Below the pieces are notes generated by a model. That model worked only from the letters and a program-made list of their open reading frames with translations, did no database searches and was not told the DNA's origin. 64,000 bases of DNA. Origin: an uncultured Blautia sp. (GTDB lineage Bacteria; Bacillota; Clostridia; Lachnospirales; Lachnospiraceae). Positions 23,404-32,358 of the stretch are shown here, piece by piece. The stretch is taken from contig NZ_CANTKB010000018.1 in NCBI RefSeq assembly GCF_947654165.1, forward strand, positions 1 through 64,000, given 5' to 3'. The translations under genes and the position numbers were made by a program. Every line of letters starts with the position of its first letter. Position 1 is the first letter of the stretch.

Positions 23404-24291
23404 TTGAATCTAAAAATTGAGATTAAAGATTTAGACAAATATTATGGAAAAAAGCAGGTGCTAGATCACGTAAATCTGACCATTCATCAGGGGATGTTCG
23501 GTCTTTTGGGCAGGAATGGGGCAGGAAAGACAACCATGATGAAGATCCTGGCAACGTTGCTGAAAAAACAGAGCGGGAGTATTACAATCTGTGGTGTTCC
23601 TGTGGAAGAAGCCGCATCGGTGAGAAAAATGGTAGGATATCTGCCTCAGGATTTTTCTATGTATCCCAACATGACAGTCTATGAGGCAATGGACTATCTG
23701 GGTGTTTTGTCGGGAATGTCTAAAGAACAGAGAAAGAAGAGGATTCCGTTGCTCTTAGAGAAGGTAAATTTGCTGGAAGATAAAAATAAGAAGGTGAAAG
23801 CATTATCCGGAGGAATGCGGCGGAGGCTTGGGATCGCACAGGCGATTTTACATGAGCCGAAAGTACTGATTGTGGATGAACCTACTGCCGGCCTGGACCC
23901 GGAAGAAAGAGTCCGTTTCAGGAATCTTTTGTGTGAGATTGCAGAAAAACGAATTGTGATTTTATCCACGCATATTGTTGGAGATATTGAAGCAACCTGT
24001 GAAAACATTGCTGTCATGGATCAGGGAAAAATCTTGTTTCAGGGAACAGTTGAGGATTTGACCGATATGGCCGAGGGAAAAGTATATACAGCAGAAGTCA
24101 GCAAAAAAGAACTGCCTGAGATAAAAAGAAACTATATTGTGACCGGGATGCTGACAGCAGGGAATAATGTGTCTGTGCGTTTTCTTGCTCCGAATCAGCC
24201 GTTTCCGGGAGCGAAACCATGTTCCCCGGGAGCAGAAGACGCTTATATGTATCTGATGGAAGAAAAGGCAGGTGGAAGCAATGTTCTTTAA
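23404..24291 (+). CDS. ABC exporter ATP-binding protein
   Basis: The 295-residue nucleotide-binding protein has Walker A GRNGAGKTT, Q-loop LPQDF, signature LSGGMRRRLGIAQAIL, Walker B VLIVDEPTAGLDPEER and H-loop STHIVGD. A C-terminal extension of about 80 residues follows, typical of drug or peptide exporters (DRA/BcrA-like). TTG 23404 is used because GGAGG is 8 bp upstream. It overlaps the first permease gene by 11 bp. The preceding 130 bp hold a terminator and probably a promoter used by the adjacent response regulator. Confidence 0.92.
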   Translation: MNLKIEIKDLDKYYGKKQVLDHVNLTIHQGMFGLLGRNGAGKTTMMKILATLLKKQSGSITICGVPVEEAASVRKMVGYLPQDFSMYPNMTVYEAMDYLGVLSGMSKEQRKKRIPLLLEKVNLLEDKNKKVKALSGGMRRRLGIAQAILHEPKVLIVDEPTAGLDPEERVRFRNLLCEIAEKRIVILSTHIVGDIEATCENIAVMDQGKILFQGTVEDLTDMAEGKVYTAEVSKKELPEIKRNYIVTGMLTAGNNVSVRFLAPNQPFPGAKPCSPGAEDAYMYLMEEKAGGSNVL

Positions 24292-25549
24292 ATTATTTCA
24301 AAAAGAATGTGCACAGATGGGGAAGAGCCTGATTTACTGGATTTTTATTGCCTGCGTGGGCATCTTCTTTTTCAGTCAGATGGGGAGTCCTGATTTCGAC
24401 GGAACTGCTCCGGTAAAAGGTCAGGAAGAGACATATGGTGAAGTGTATTCTAAAGATAAACAGATCATTATGGAAAATACCCTTGGAGAACTTGCACAGA
24501 GCTATTACCACGATAACTGGACCACCTATCCCATTGGGTTTTCCAAACATGTGACATTAAGTGAACAGGAACTTGCCGAATTGGATGAGATTTTAGTGCG
24601 GACCACGGGCCTTTCAGAAGAAGAGCGGGAAAATGAGATTGAGAAGTATTATAAACAATCTTCTTCCGGGACAGAGCAGGGATATCAGACCATCTTCTTT
24701 GGCAGTTTTTCCATGAAACCATCGGAATCCATTACCTATGAAGCATTTCAGGAAGAAATGAAAAAGGTGTGTAAAATTTTAGGCCCGGGTTCTTCTTATG
24801 AGGAAAAAAGCTACGGAAGCGGAACGTATGTTAAGGCAACTTACGAAGAGGCCAAGGCAGATTATGATAACTTTATAAAAAAAGATAAGATCACGGGAGG
24901 GTATGCAAGATTATTCTGTGATTATATGGGAATTGTCCTGGGGCTGATGCCTGTATTCGTAGCTGTGACCAGGTGTATGAGAGATAAACGTTCCCAGATG
25001 AAGGATTTGATCTATGTGAGGAAAGCATCATCCTGGTGTATCGTAGCCAGCCGGTATGCGGCTATGGTAGTGATGATGCTCCTTCCGGTGCTGCTTGCCT
25101 CCTGTATGACACTTTTCCAGTGTGCTGCATATGGAGCAGGAAAGGGGATTTCGATTGGTTATCTGACGTTTTTTCCCTATGTTTTTGGCTGGCTTCTGCC
25201 TGAAATCATGGAGGTTTCTGCTCTTGGCATGTGTCTTACAGAGCTTACCGATACAGCGGCAGCAGTGTTGGTACAGGGAATCTGGTGGTTTGCCGATATT
25301 TTTGGCTCCGCAGACCAATTGAGCAGCGGGCAGTATGGAATGCATCTGGTACCAAGACATAATTCTGTGAGAGGGTATGAGGTCTTCCGGGAACATTTTC
25401 AGCAGCTTGTAACAAACCGTGTGTTTTATGCAGTGCTCTCTCTTGTACTGGTGATAGCCACAATCGTGATTTATGAAGCAAAAAGAAAGGGGAAATGGGA
25501 TTTCTATGGAAAGATACATAGCCGTGGCAAAAGAAAATTGGAAGCATAG
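24281..25549 (+). CDS. ABC exporter permease with large extracytoplasmic domain
   Basis: This protein of about 422 residues has one N-terminal membrane helix (about residues 15-32). A hydrophilic domain of about 170 residues follows that should lie outside the cell. Then come about five membrane segments in the second half (VLGLMPVFVAVTRCMRDKRS onward). This is the ABC-2 exporter layout. ATG 24281 is chosen after GGTGGA; GTG 24272 is also in frame. It overlaps the following permease gene by 44 bp. The substrate is unknown; peptide or antibiotic export is plausible given the adjacent two-component genes. Confidence 0.78.
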   Translation: MFFKLFQKECAQMGKSLIYWIFIACVGIFFFSQMGSPDFDGTAPVKGQEETYGEVYSKDKQIIMENTLGELAQSYYHDNWTTYPIGFSKHVTLSEQELAELDEILVRTTGLSEEERENEIEKYYKQSSSGTEQGYQTIFFGSFSMKPSESITYEAFQEEMKKVCKILGPGSSYEEKSYGSGTYVKATYEEAKADYDNFIKKDKITGGYARLFCDYMGIVLGLMPVFVAVTRCMRDKRSQMKDLIYVRKASSWCIVASRYAAMVVMMLLPVLLASCMTLFQCAAYGAGKGISIGYLTFFPYVFGWLLPEIMEVSALGMCLTELTDTAAAVLVQGIWWFADIFGSADQLSSGQYGMHLVPRHNSVRGYEVFREHFQQLVTNRVFYAVLSLVLVIATIVIYEAKRKGKWDFYGKIHSRGKRKLEA

Positions 25550-26126
25550 TATGCCAATCCCTCTGCTGGTATGTACGTTGCTGCTTCTGGGTTCCCCGTT
25601 AGTCGTGGGAATTGAAAATCTTACAGAGCCGGAGGTGGCAAAAGTAACAGAATATTATCTTGTTTTTCTTGGTATTATCTTATTTCCGCCGGTGTTTCTG
25701 GCGGAACAGAACCGGGATATCCGTGAACTGGTGACGTCAAAGTATACACCGGTGGCAGCCGTCTACAGTGTACGGATTGTCCAGGCAATTCTGTCACTGA
25801 TGATTTTTATCGGGATTTACCTGGGGGTCATGCGTGTCGGAAATTGTGATTTTCCTTTCGGAAAAATATACGCCGGAACCCTTGCAGGAATGTTGTTTTT
25901 AGGTGGTATGGGTGTCCTGATCTATGGGCTTACAGACCAGATCGTAATCGGATATATGGTGCCGTTTCTGTACTATATGCTGAATGTTTCCGCCGGATAT
26001 CAGAAGATGGGGGTGTTCTATCTGTTTTCTATGTGTGTAGGAAAATACGAAGTAAAAGGATGGCTTGAGGCAGCAGGAGTGATGATGATGGCAGCAGGAA
26101 TCTATTTGAGAACCAAAAGAAAATAA
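25506..26126 (+). CDS. membrane protein, second ABC permease subunit
   Basis: The 206-residue protein has about six hydrophobic segments (PLLVCTLLLLGSPLVVGIEN, YYLVFLGIILFPPVFL, and others) and almost no soluble domain. Its position as third gene in a tightly overlapping set with an ABC ATPase and a large permease marks it as a second transmembrane subunit. ATG 25506 lies inside the previous gene. No specific family is recognised beyond this. Confidence 0.7.
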   Translation: MERYIAVAKENWKHSMPIPLLVCTLLLLGSPLVVGIENLTEPEVAKVTEYYLVFLGIILFPPVFLAEQNRDIRELVTSKYTPVAAVYSVRIVQAILSLMIFIGIYLGVMRVGNCDFPFGKIYAGTLAGMLFLGGMGVLIYGLTDQIVIGYMVPFLYYMLNVSAGYQKMGVFYLFSMCVGKYEVKGWLEAAGVMMMAAGIYLRTKRK

Positions 26127-26196
26127 AAAATACATTGCCAGAACCTGTATCTTTGTATATACTGTATTTTTGAAAGAAAAATACAGTGAGGTTATT

Positions 26197-27519
26197 ATGG
26201 AAACAAAAGAATTTATAGAAAAACCGGTGAAAAGTTTGTTTTTCCGGTATTTGATTCCCTCGATCATGGGAACCATGGTGACATCCATTTATGTTCTGGC
26301 AGACACTATTATGATCGGAAAAGGACTGGGGAGTGTGGCTATGGCGGCATTAAATATTGCACTTCCCATTTACAATATTTTCTTTGGTCTTGGTCTGCTG
26401 TTTGGCGTAGGTGGTTCCGTACTGATGTCCATCTACCGGGGCAGAGGAGAGAAAGAAAAGGCAGATGCTTATTATACGGCTGCTTTTCTCATGAACCTGT
26501 CGGTATGGCTTATTTTGCAGATTTTTTGTGTTCTGTTTATGGAAGATATTGCCTGGATGTTAGGCGGAACAGAGGAGACCATGCCCTATATCATGGAGTA
26601 TATTCCATATATTATCTGGGGTATGGGAGCTTATTTTTTCTCATCCTTTCTTCAGACCTTTGTGCGAAATGACGGTGCTCCGAATCTGGCTATGAATGCC
26701 GTGATCGCAGGTGGTGTTACCAATATTGTTCTGGACTATGTGTTTATTTTTCCTATGGATATGGGAATGGCCGGTGCAGCGATTGCAACGGTGATTGGTT
26801 CCTGTCTTACAGTAGTGATACTGGCAGCACATTTTTTTACAAAGAAAAATCAGCTAAAATGGAATTTCAGAGCAATAAAACGAAGCTGTTTAAAAGAGAT
26901 CATTCTGAACGGAACAGCCAGTTTTCTCATCGAAATTGCATCTGGAATCACGATTTTTGTATTTAATCTCCAGCTTTTACAATATGTGGGAAATACAGGT
27001 GTGACCGTGTATGGTATCATCTGCAATACAGCCATTGTTGTTACCTGTCTCAGCAAAGGTGTCAATCAGGCAGCGCAGCCCATCTTATCCATCAACTATG
27101 GAGCAGGACTGCAGAAGAGAACAAAAGAAGTGCAAAGGCTTACCATGGTCACATCCCTGATCGTCTGTGGTGTGATCGTGCTCATAGGTGTTGTGACACC
27201 GGATTTTTTCACTTATATTTTCCTGAATCCAGACGAGAATATCCTGGCAATGTCGGGAGATGCTGTGCGGATATATTTTGTCGGTTTCCTGTTCATGGCA
27301 GTCAATATGGTGTATATCTGTTACTTCCAGGCCATTGTGAGAAACGGCTATGCACTGCTGTTGTGTCTGCTCCGCGGATGTATTCTGGTGCTGATATTCG
27401 TGTATATTCTGCCGCTGCTTCTCGGCGTTTACGGGATTTGGCTTGCCTTTCCTGCCGCTGAACTTTTGACCATGGTTACAGGATATTATTATATTAAAAA
27501 AACAGAAGGAAGAGGATAG
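26197..27519 (+). CDS. MATE-family efflux transporter
   Basis: The 440-residue transporter has 12 hydrophobic segments in two similar halves. Family features include LADTIMIGKGLGSVAMAALN in the first half and KGVNQAAQPILSINYGAG after the seventh segment. MATE pumps expel cationic drugs or metabolites by Na+ or H+ antiport; specificity is unknown. ATG 26197 is preferred over the frame's first codon because GTGAGG precedes it. The gene lies 70 bp after the ABC set and ends in a terminator that overlaps its last codons. Confidence 0.9.
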   Translation: METKEFIEKPVKSLFFRYLIPSIMGTMVTSIYVLADTIMIGKGLGSVAMAALNIALPIYNIFFGLGLLFGVGGSVLMSIYRGRGEKEKADAYYTAAFLMNLSVWLILQIFCVLFMEDIAWMLGGTEETMPYIMEYIPYIIWGMGAYFFSSFLQTFVRNDGAPNLAMNAVIAGGVTNIVLDYVFIFPMDMGMAGAAIATVIGSCLTVVILAAHFFTKKNQLKWNFRAIKRSCLKEIILNGTASFLIEIASGITIFVFNLQLLQYVGNTGVTVYGIICNTAIVVTCLSKGVNQAAQPILSINYGAGLQKRTKEVQRLTMVTSLIVCGVIVLIGVVTPDFFTYIFLNPDENILAMSGDAVRIYFVGFLFMAVNMVYICYFQAIVRNGYALLLCLLRGCILVLIFVYILPLLLGVYGIWLAFPAAELLTMVTGYYYIKKTEGRG

Positions 27520-27542
27520 CCCTTTGGCTTCTCTTCCTTCTG
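27503..27542. terminator. bidirectional terminator overlapping the MATE stop
   Basis: CAGAAGGAAGAG (27503-27514) pairs perfectly with CTCTTCCTTCTG (27531-27542). The MATE stop codon (27517-27519) lies in the loop. T-runs follow on both strands (TTTTT at 27543; A-run at 27495-27502), serving hydF on the minus strand as well. Confidence 0.88.
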
Positions 27543-27545
27543 TTT

Positions 27546-28757
27546 TTATGCGAACAGACAGGCAATGCTTCTGTCTAAGATCCCTTTCATATGGGCGATG
27601 GCAATGCCGTAATTGGTCATGGGAATCTGCTGATCCCTTGCACAGCTTTGCCGGAATTTCATTTCCCGGTCATTGAGCATACAGCCGCCGCAATGGATAA
27701 TGACCCGGTAAGGAGACAGATCCATGGGAAATTCTGTGCCGCTTGTAAATGCAAACGTTAAGTTCTTTCCTGTATGCTTTTTCAGCATATCAGGAAGTTT
27801 TTGGGTACCGATATCTCCGCATTGGCGATGATGGGTACATCCTTCCGAGATTAAAACACAATCTCCGTCTTGTAAGAAATCCAGAGCTTTTGCACCGGAA
27901 ACAGCATCCACGAGACTGCCCTTATACCGTGCAAATAAGATGGAGAAAGAGGTAAGAGGGATCTCTGTTGGAACAAGAGCAGAAACCTGGGCGAATATCT
28001 GGCTGTCTGTAATGACAAGGGCAGGTTTTGTACCTGCAGAATCCAGTTTTTTCAAAGTGGTTTCCAGTTCAGAATCCCTGGTCAGTACCGGAATTCCGCC
28101 TTTTTCCAGAATGTCTCGGATGGTTTGCTGCTGCGGCAGGATCAAACGGCCCTTTGGTGCAGCTTTGTCAATGGGAATGACCAGGAGAACAACGTCTGTT
28201 GGATCTATCAGGTCAGACACCAGAGGGACGCCTTCTTTTTTGTATTCCGCCTGTTTTCCCATCAATTCTTTTAATTCTCGGATATTTTTTCCTTCCACTG
28301 CACTTACATATACGATCTGTTCTGCTTTCATTTCATCCGGCAGAAGAATCCCAGAAGAGGGCATTAAGTCACATTTGTTGATGACAAGGATGCAGGGAAT
28401 TTCTTTTGCCTTGATCAGACGAAAAACCTCTAAATCTTCCTCCTGGACAGAGGCAGTTCCGTCAAGCACCAATAGAGCCATATCTGTTTTGTTCAGTATC
28501 TGCCGGGCTTTCTGTATCCGCAGAGAACCCAGCTTGCCAAGATCATCCAGACCGGGTGTGTCTATGATGACCACAGGTCCAAGGGGAAGAAGTTCCATGG
28601 ACTTTAAAACCGGGTCTGTGGTAGTACCTTTTACGTCCGACACAATGGCAAGATTTTGTCCGGTTATAGCGTTGATGAGGCTTGATTTTCCTGCATTTCT
28701 TCTGCCGAAAATACCAATATGAATGCGGTCAGAAGAGGGGACTGCATTTAAACTCAT
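27546..28757 (-). CDS. hydF: [FeFe]-hydrogenase maturation GTPase HydF
   Basis: The 403-residue protein is the scaffold that receives the 2Fe precursor and delivers it to HydA. The GTPase domain shows GRRNAGKSSLINAITG, DTPGLDD and VINKCD. The middle is a dimerisation domain. The C-terminal Fe-S domain carries CTHHRQCGDIGTQKLP and IIHCGGC, i.e. the CxH ... HCxxC cluster ligands. ATG 28757 follows GGGAGG. It is the last gene of a TM1266-hydE-hydG-hydF operon. The structural hydrogenase genes are not in this window. Confidence 0.95.
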   Translation of the reverse strand: MSLNAVPSSDRIHIGIFGRRNAGKSSLINAITGQNLAIVSDVKGTTTDPVLKSMELLPLGPVVIIDTPGLDDLGKLGSLRIQKARQILNKTDMALLVLDGTASVQEEDLEVFRLIKAKEIPCILVINKCDLMPSSGILLPDEMKAEQIVYVSAVEGKNIRELKELMGKQAEYKKEGVPLVSDLIDPTDVVLLVIPIDKAAPKGRLILPQQQTIRDILEKGGIPVLTRDSELETTLKKLDSAGTKPALVITDSQIFAQVSALVPTEIPLTSFSILFARYKGSLVDAVSGAKALDFLQDGDCVLISEGCTHHRQCGDIGTQKLPDMLKKHTGKNLTFAFTSGTEFPMDLSPYRVIIHCGGCMLNDREMKFRQSCARDQQIPMTNYGIAIAHMKGILDRSIACLFA

Positions 28758-28773
28758 AGGTGTTCCTCCCAGT

Positions 28774-30195
28774 TTAGAATCTGAAATCTCTTCGGTTATC
28801 CTGTTCGATCAGACGGAGATTTTCTAATACTACGGCACGGGCTTTTTCATTTGGAACATTGAAAACTTCCTGTTCAATCAGCTTGTCACCCAGGGCTTTG
28901 GTAGCTGGAGATGCGTAGTCCATTAAATATTCTTTCAGGGTCATTAACGCATTCGGATGACAGCAGTTCTGAATCTGCCCGCTCTTGCAAAGAGACATAA
29001 AACGGTCTCCGGTACGGCCGGCACGATAGCATGCAGTACAGAAACTTGGAATGTATCCCATCTCCATCAGCCAGTAGACAACCTCATCCAAAGTACGGCG
29101 GTCACTGACATCAAACTGTTCAGATTTTGCATCTTCCGGTTCCGGTTCGCAGTAACCGCCCACACTGGTGCGGGAACCGCCGCTGATCTGAGAAACACCC
29201 AGATGAAGCACACGTTCTCTGCACTGCTTGCTCTCTCTGGTGGAAATGATCATGCCGGTATAAGGAACGGCAATCCGGATACAGGCAACGATTTTTGCAA
29301 ACGTATCGTCATCAATACCATTATCAAAAGCATCTGCATCAATATCATCTGCATGGCGAAGACGAGGTACACTGATGGTATGAGGACCTACGCCAAAGGC
29401 TGCTTCCAGATGCTCTGCATGCATCAAGAGGCCGGCAAATTCATAGCGGTATTTGTCCAGACCAAAGAGAACACCGATACCTACATCGTCAATACCGCCT
29501 TCCATGGCACGGTCCATGGCTTCTGTGTGGTAGTCATAATCGTGTTTTGGTCCGGTAGGATGAAGCTGCAGATAGCTCTCTTTATGATAAGTTTCCTGGA
29601 ACAGGATATAGGTACCGATCCCGGCCTCTTTCAAGAGTCGGTAATTGTCCACAGTGGTGGCTGCGATGTTAATGTTCACTCTGCGGATAGCACCGTTTTT
29701 ATGTTTGATGCTGTAAATGGTCTTAATACTTTCCAGATAGTATTCCATAGTATTGCGAACCGGGTCTTCTCCGGCTTCCAGAGCCAGACGCTTATGTCCC
29801 ATATCCTGAAGTGCAATGACTTCTCTTCGGATTTCTTCCTGAGATAGCTGTTTTCTGGTAATGTGTTTGTTTTTCATGTGATAAGGGCAGTAGGTACACC
29901 CGTTTACACAATAGTTAGAAAGATATAAAGGAGCAAACATAACAATACGATTTCCGTAGAAATCTTTTTTGATCTGCTCAGCCAGTTTGTAGATTTCCTG
30001 GTTCTTTTCTTCATTGGTACAGGCCAGAAGAACAGAGGCTTCTCTGTGCGTCAGACCTTTTCTTTTTTTTGCTTTTTCGATGATAGAATCGATGAGAGGA
30101 AGGTTATCTTTGTTTTCATCAGCATAGGCCAATGTTTCCAGAATCTCCTCATGATTAATGAATTCTTCTGCGTGTTTTGATGCTACGTCATACAT
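28774..30195 (-). CDS. hydG: [FeFe]-hydrogenase maturase HydG (tyrosine lyase)
   Basis: The 473-residue radical SAM enzyme cleaves tyrosine to give the CO and CN ligands of the H-cluster. The SAM cluster motif is CVNGCTYCPYH (CX3CX2C) at about residue 93. The C-terminal second cluster is marked by CTACYRAGRTGDRFMSLCKS near residue 390, the HydG-specific CX2CX22C region. This separates it from the related ThiH. ATG 30195 follows AAGGAAAG. It lies 16 bp before hydF. Confidence 0.95.
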   Translation of the reverse strand: MYDVASKHAEEFINHEEILETLAYADENKDNLPLIDSIIEKAKKRKGLTHREASVLLACTNEEKNQEIYKLAEQIKKDFYGNRIVMFAPLYLSNYCVNGCTYCPYHMKNKHITRKQLSQEEIRREVIALQDMGHKRLALEAGEDPVRNTMEYYLESIKTIYSIKHKNGAIRRVNINIAATTVDNYRLLKEAGIGTYILFQETYHKESYLQLHPTGPKHDYDYHTEAMDRAMEGGIDDVGIGVLFGLDKYRYEFAGLLMHAEHLEAAFGVGPHTISVPRLRHADDIDADAFDNGIDDDTFAKIVACIRIAVPYTGMIISTRESKQCRERVLHLGVSQISGGSRTSVGGYCEPEPEDAKSEQFDVSDRRTLDEVVYWLMEMGYIPSFCTACYRAGRTGDRFMSLCKSGQIQNCCHPNALMTLKEYLMDYASPATKALGDKLIEQEVFNVPNEKARAVVLENLRLIEQDNRRDFRF

Positions 30196-30258
30196 AGTTT
30201 TTCTTTCCTTTCTTTAAGAATTTTTATCCTATCGTTTTCAGCCAAAAACGAATAAATA

Positions 30259-31314
30259 TCAGTCCATATTTAAGGAGTCACCACGGTGACTTACTACCTG
30301 ATAGCCAATAGCATGCATCCTGTTCTCCAGATCATTTCTGCATTCGGCTGCTTCACTTCCGGTACAGATTTTGTTGTCGTACAAGAGATAATCCTTCCGT
30401 ACATTTTCAGGAGAAAGATTTGGCATTACCACATTTGCTCCAGCCAGGATACCCAGTTCACGCCCCTTTTCGTCAATGGTTCCAAGAGCAGTCGTGGCGG
30501 GAAGGAGTACCTTTGGAAGCAGCAGTCGGATCAAACCCAGCATATATAAAGTCAATTCCAAAGTTCCGGCAGGCTGATCTTTAAACGGAGTATCGTGATG
30601 GGGAATAAACGGTCCGATCCCTACCATCTGAGGGTTTAGTTTTTCCAAAAACAACATATCGTCCGCCAGATTTTCTGCAGTCTGGAAAGGAGAACCCACC
30701 ATATATCCGGTACCTACCTGGTAGCCGATCTTCTTCAGATCCCAGAGACATTGCCGGCGGTGTTCTGCCGAGAGTGCAGGGGGATGAAGGAGCTGATAAT
30801 GAGCAGTATCCCAGGTTTCATGGCGGAGAAGATAGCGGTCCGCACCGGCATTGAAAAAAGCCAGATAGCTGTCATAGGAACGTTCTCCAATGGATAAGGT
30901 GATGGCACAATCCGGGTAATCTTTGCGGATTTCCCTTATCAGTCTGACCATACGTTCTTCTGTAAAGTAGCCGTCTTCGCCTCCCTGCAGTACAAAAGTT
31001 CGAAAACCAAGATCATAACCCTGACGGCAGCACTGCAGAATCTGCTCTTGGGACAGGCGATAACGATGTGCCTGGGCATTGCTTCTGCGGATACCGCAAT
31101 AATAGCAGTCATTTTTGCAATAATTGGTAAATTCGATGAGCCCTCGTATATAGACATCGGTTCCGTAATACATCTGTCGGATTTTTCTGGCTTTTTCGAA
31201 CAGATATTGAGCAAGCTTTGGAGTCCGTCCCCGGATCAGGCGTATCCATTCTTCCCGATCAAGACGGTTCTCTGATTCCAGCTTATCAATGAGAGCCTGT
31301 AACTGTTTCTCCAT
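30259..31314 (-). CDS. hydE: [FeFe]-hydrogenase maturase HydE
   Basis: The 351-residue radical SAM protein of the BioB/PylB-like group takes part in building the dithiolate bridge of the H-cluster. The cluster motif is FTNYCKNDCYYCGIRRSN (CX3CX2C) near residue 65, followed by FVLQGGEDGYF. The barrel ends with LLPATTALGTIDEKGRELG and GANVVMPNLSPE. ATG 31314 is preceded by GAGGT and lies 9 bp after the regulator gene. No second C-terminal cluster is seen. Confidence 0.94.
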   Translation of the reverse strand: MEKQLQALIDKLESENRLDREEWIRLIRGRTPKLAQYLFEKARKIRQMYYGTDVYIRGLIEFTNYCKNDCYYCGIRRSNAQAHRYRLSQEQILQCCRQGYDLGFRTFVLQGGEDGYFTEERMVRLIREIRKDYPDCAITLSIGERSYDSYLAFFNAGADRYLLRHETWDTAHYQLLHPPALSAEHRRQCLWDLKKIGYQVGTGYMVGSPFQTAENLADDMLFLEKLNPQMVGIGPFIPHHDTPFKDQPAGTLELTLYMLGLIRLLLPKVLLPATTALGTIDEKGRELGILAGANVVMPNLSPENVRKDYLLYDNKICTGSEAAECRNDLENRMHAIGYQVVSHRGDSLNMD

Positions 31315-31323
31315 ATGTGTACC

Positions 31324-31593
31324 TCATGTTTCAGATTTTTTTGTTTCATTTCGTTTAGAATAGATCGTCTTGGTACTGATGCCTGGAAGCATTCCGATTT
31401 TTCCGGACAATGCACTGATGATATTCTGCGGTGCGTCCATGGCAATACTGATAATGGAAACATTTTTTTCGTGATAGGGAATTCCCATTCGACCGATAAT
31501 ATAGGGACTGTATTGGGACAAGAGTTCATTTAACTCATGGATATGGATTTTATCTTCTACCACGATTCCGATAAGTGCAATGCGTGTTTCCAA
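31324..31593 (-). CDS. TM1266-family iron-only hydrogenase system regulator
   Basis: This 89-residue ACT-like (ferredoxin-like fold) protein has METRIALIGIVVEDKIHIHE, YSPYIIGRMGIPYHEKNVSI and LSGKIGMLPGISTKTIYSK, the typical layout of the small putative regulators found with hydEFG. The start is TTG 31593: GGGAGG lies 7 bp upstream, while the longer frame beginning at 31713 has no site and would run through the leader terminator. It leads the hydEGF operon. Its ligand and mechanism are unknown. Confidence 0.85.
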   Translation of the reverse strand: METRIALIGIVVEDKIHIHELNELLSQYSPYIIGRMGIPYHEKNVSIISIAMDAPQNIISALSGKIGMLPGISTKTIYSKRNETKKSET

Positions 31594-31649
31594 AAAGGTT
31601 CCTCCCTTCTTTGCTTTGTAAAACAGGAAGATCACACAGGGCTTCCGGC

Positions 31650-31732
31650 AAAAGAAAAAGCGCCTTTTCAGGCGCAGATTTTCAAAAAAGGATAGAGTCC
31701 TCCCTTTTATCATTTGGATGAAAAAAGCGCCT
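31650..31732 (-). promoter_or_regulatory. leader with terminator and possible antiterminator (hyd operon)
   Basis: On the minus strand GCGCCT (31675-31670), loop GAAA, AGGCGC (31665-31660) and TTTTTCTTTT form a rho-independent terminator in the leader of the TM1266-hydEGF operon, before its start codon. An extra AGGCGC with T6 lies upstream at 31732-31727. It could pair with the terminator's 5' arm and release the terminator. The three-segment layout suggests attenuation, though no known riboswitch class is recognised. Alternatively it is just a terminator of the upstream ibrBA-like pair. Confidence 0.55.
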
Positions 31733-31792
31733 TTTTACGCAGGTTTTGCCCTTTGTAATCAGAACGTAATACCTATTGGTTTTTCTAAATCC

Positions 31793-31821
31793 AGTGTAAC
31801 ATGATATGACTTATAATACAA
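31793..31821 (-). promoter_or_regulatory. candidate promoter of the hyd maturation operon
   Basis: On the minus strand TTGTAT (31821-31816) and TACACT (31798-31793) are 17 bp apart, upstream of the leader terminator. That would put the terminator within the transcribed leader. Confidence 0.5.
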
Positions 31822-31827
31822 GAAAAA

Positions 31828-32358
31828 TCAAAACTCTTCCTCATCTTCTTCTACGGGCTGCCAGGCCTGACCGAAGTTGACATCCTTAAATAAAGCAGCC
31901 AGTCCGGTAATCTGTTTCAGGCGGAGGATCTCGTCCCGGTCCATTCCAAGATGCTTGGAGATCCAGGCATCTGAACGCCCCAGTTCATGAAGCTCTTTTA
32001 CAATATTACTCATAAGATCCACATCATGACTACCTCTTGCACGGTTATGGCGGATGGTACTTGCCATACGCTGATCCAGAGATTTATTAATGACAGATAC
32101 GGGAAGCATACCCTGTTCCCTGTCATAAATGTCCTGATGCTCCAGCATGATCCGGTAGCGGTGGAAACCGTCCACGATCATATAGAGGTCTTCCTCTTTA
32201 TCATAATAACAGACAATGGGCATGGTATAGCCGTCAGATTTGATGCTGTCGTAGAGAAGCTTCATTTCAGGCGGGGCAACGGCATTGGGATTATAAGTGT
32301 TTGGTTTGATCTTATCAATCGGTACCGGGATTACATTATAAACAGGACTTTTAAACAT
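31828..32358 (-). CDS. ParB/sulfiredoxin-fold protein, IbrB-like
   Basis: The 176-residue protein carries a ParB N-terminal-like domain: VPIDKIKPNTYNPN, YDSIKSDGYTMPIV, VDGFHRYRIMLEH and RHNRARGSHDVDLMSNIVKE, the ParB-like box motifs. A helix-turn-helix-like helical part follows (SDAWISKHLGMDRDEILRLK). It overlaps the upstream PAPS-reductase-like gene by 8 bp, the arrangement of E. coli IbrA/IbrB, where IbrB is the ParB-like partner. No partition ATPase is near, so plasmid partition is unlikely. Molecular function is unknown. Confidence 0.85.
   Translation of the reverse strand: MFKSPVYNVIPVPIDKIKPNTYNPNAVAPPEMKLLYDSIKSDGYTMPIVCYYDKEEDLYMIVDGFHRYRIMLEHQDIYDREQGMLPVSVINKSLDQRMASTIRHNRARGSHDVDLMSNIVKELHELGRSDAWISKHLGMDRDEILRLKQITGLAALFKDVNFGQAWQPVEEDEEEF

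Noticed and set aside
31324..31713. 129-residue version of the TM1266-type protein
   Set aside because: Starting at 31713 would run through the leader terminator and lacks a ribosome binding site. TTG 31593 has GGGAGG at ideal spacing.
31828..32358. Plasmid partition protein ParB
   Set aside because: It is short, has no ParA partner or parS-like sites, and overlaps a PAPS-reductase-like gene as in IbrAB.
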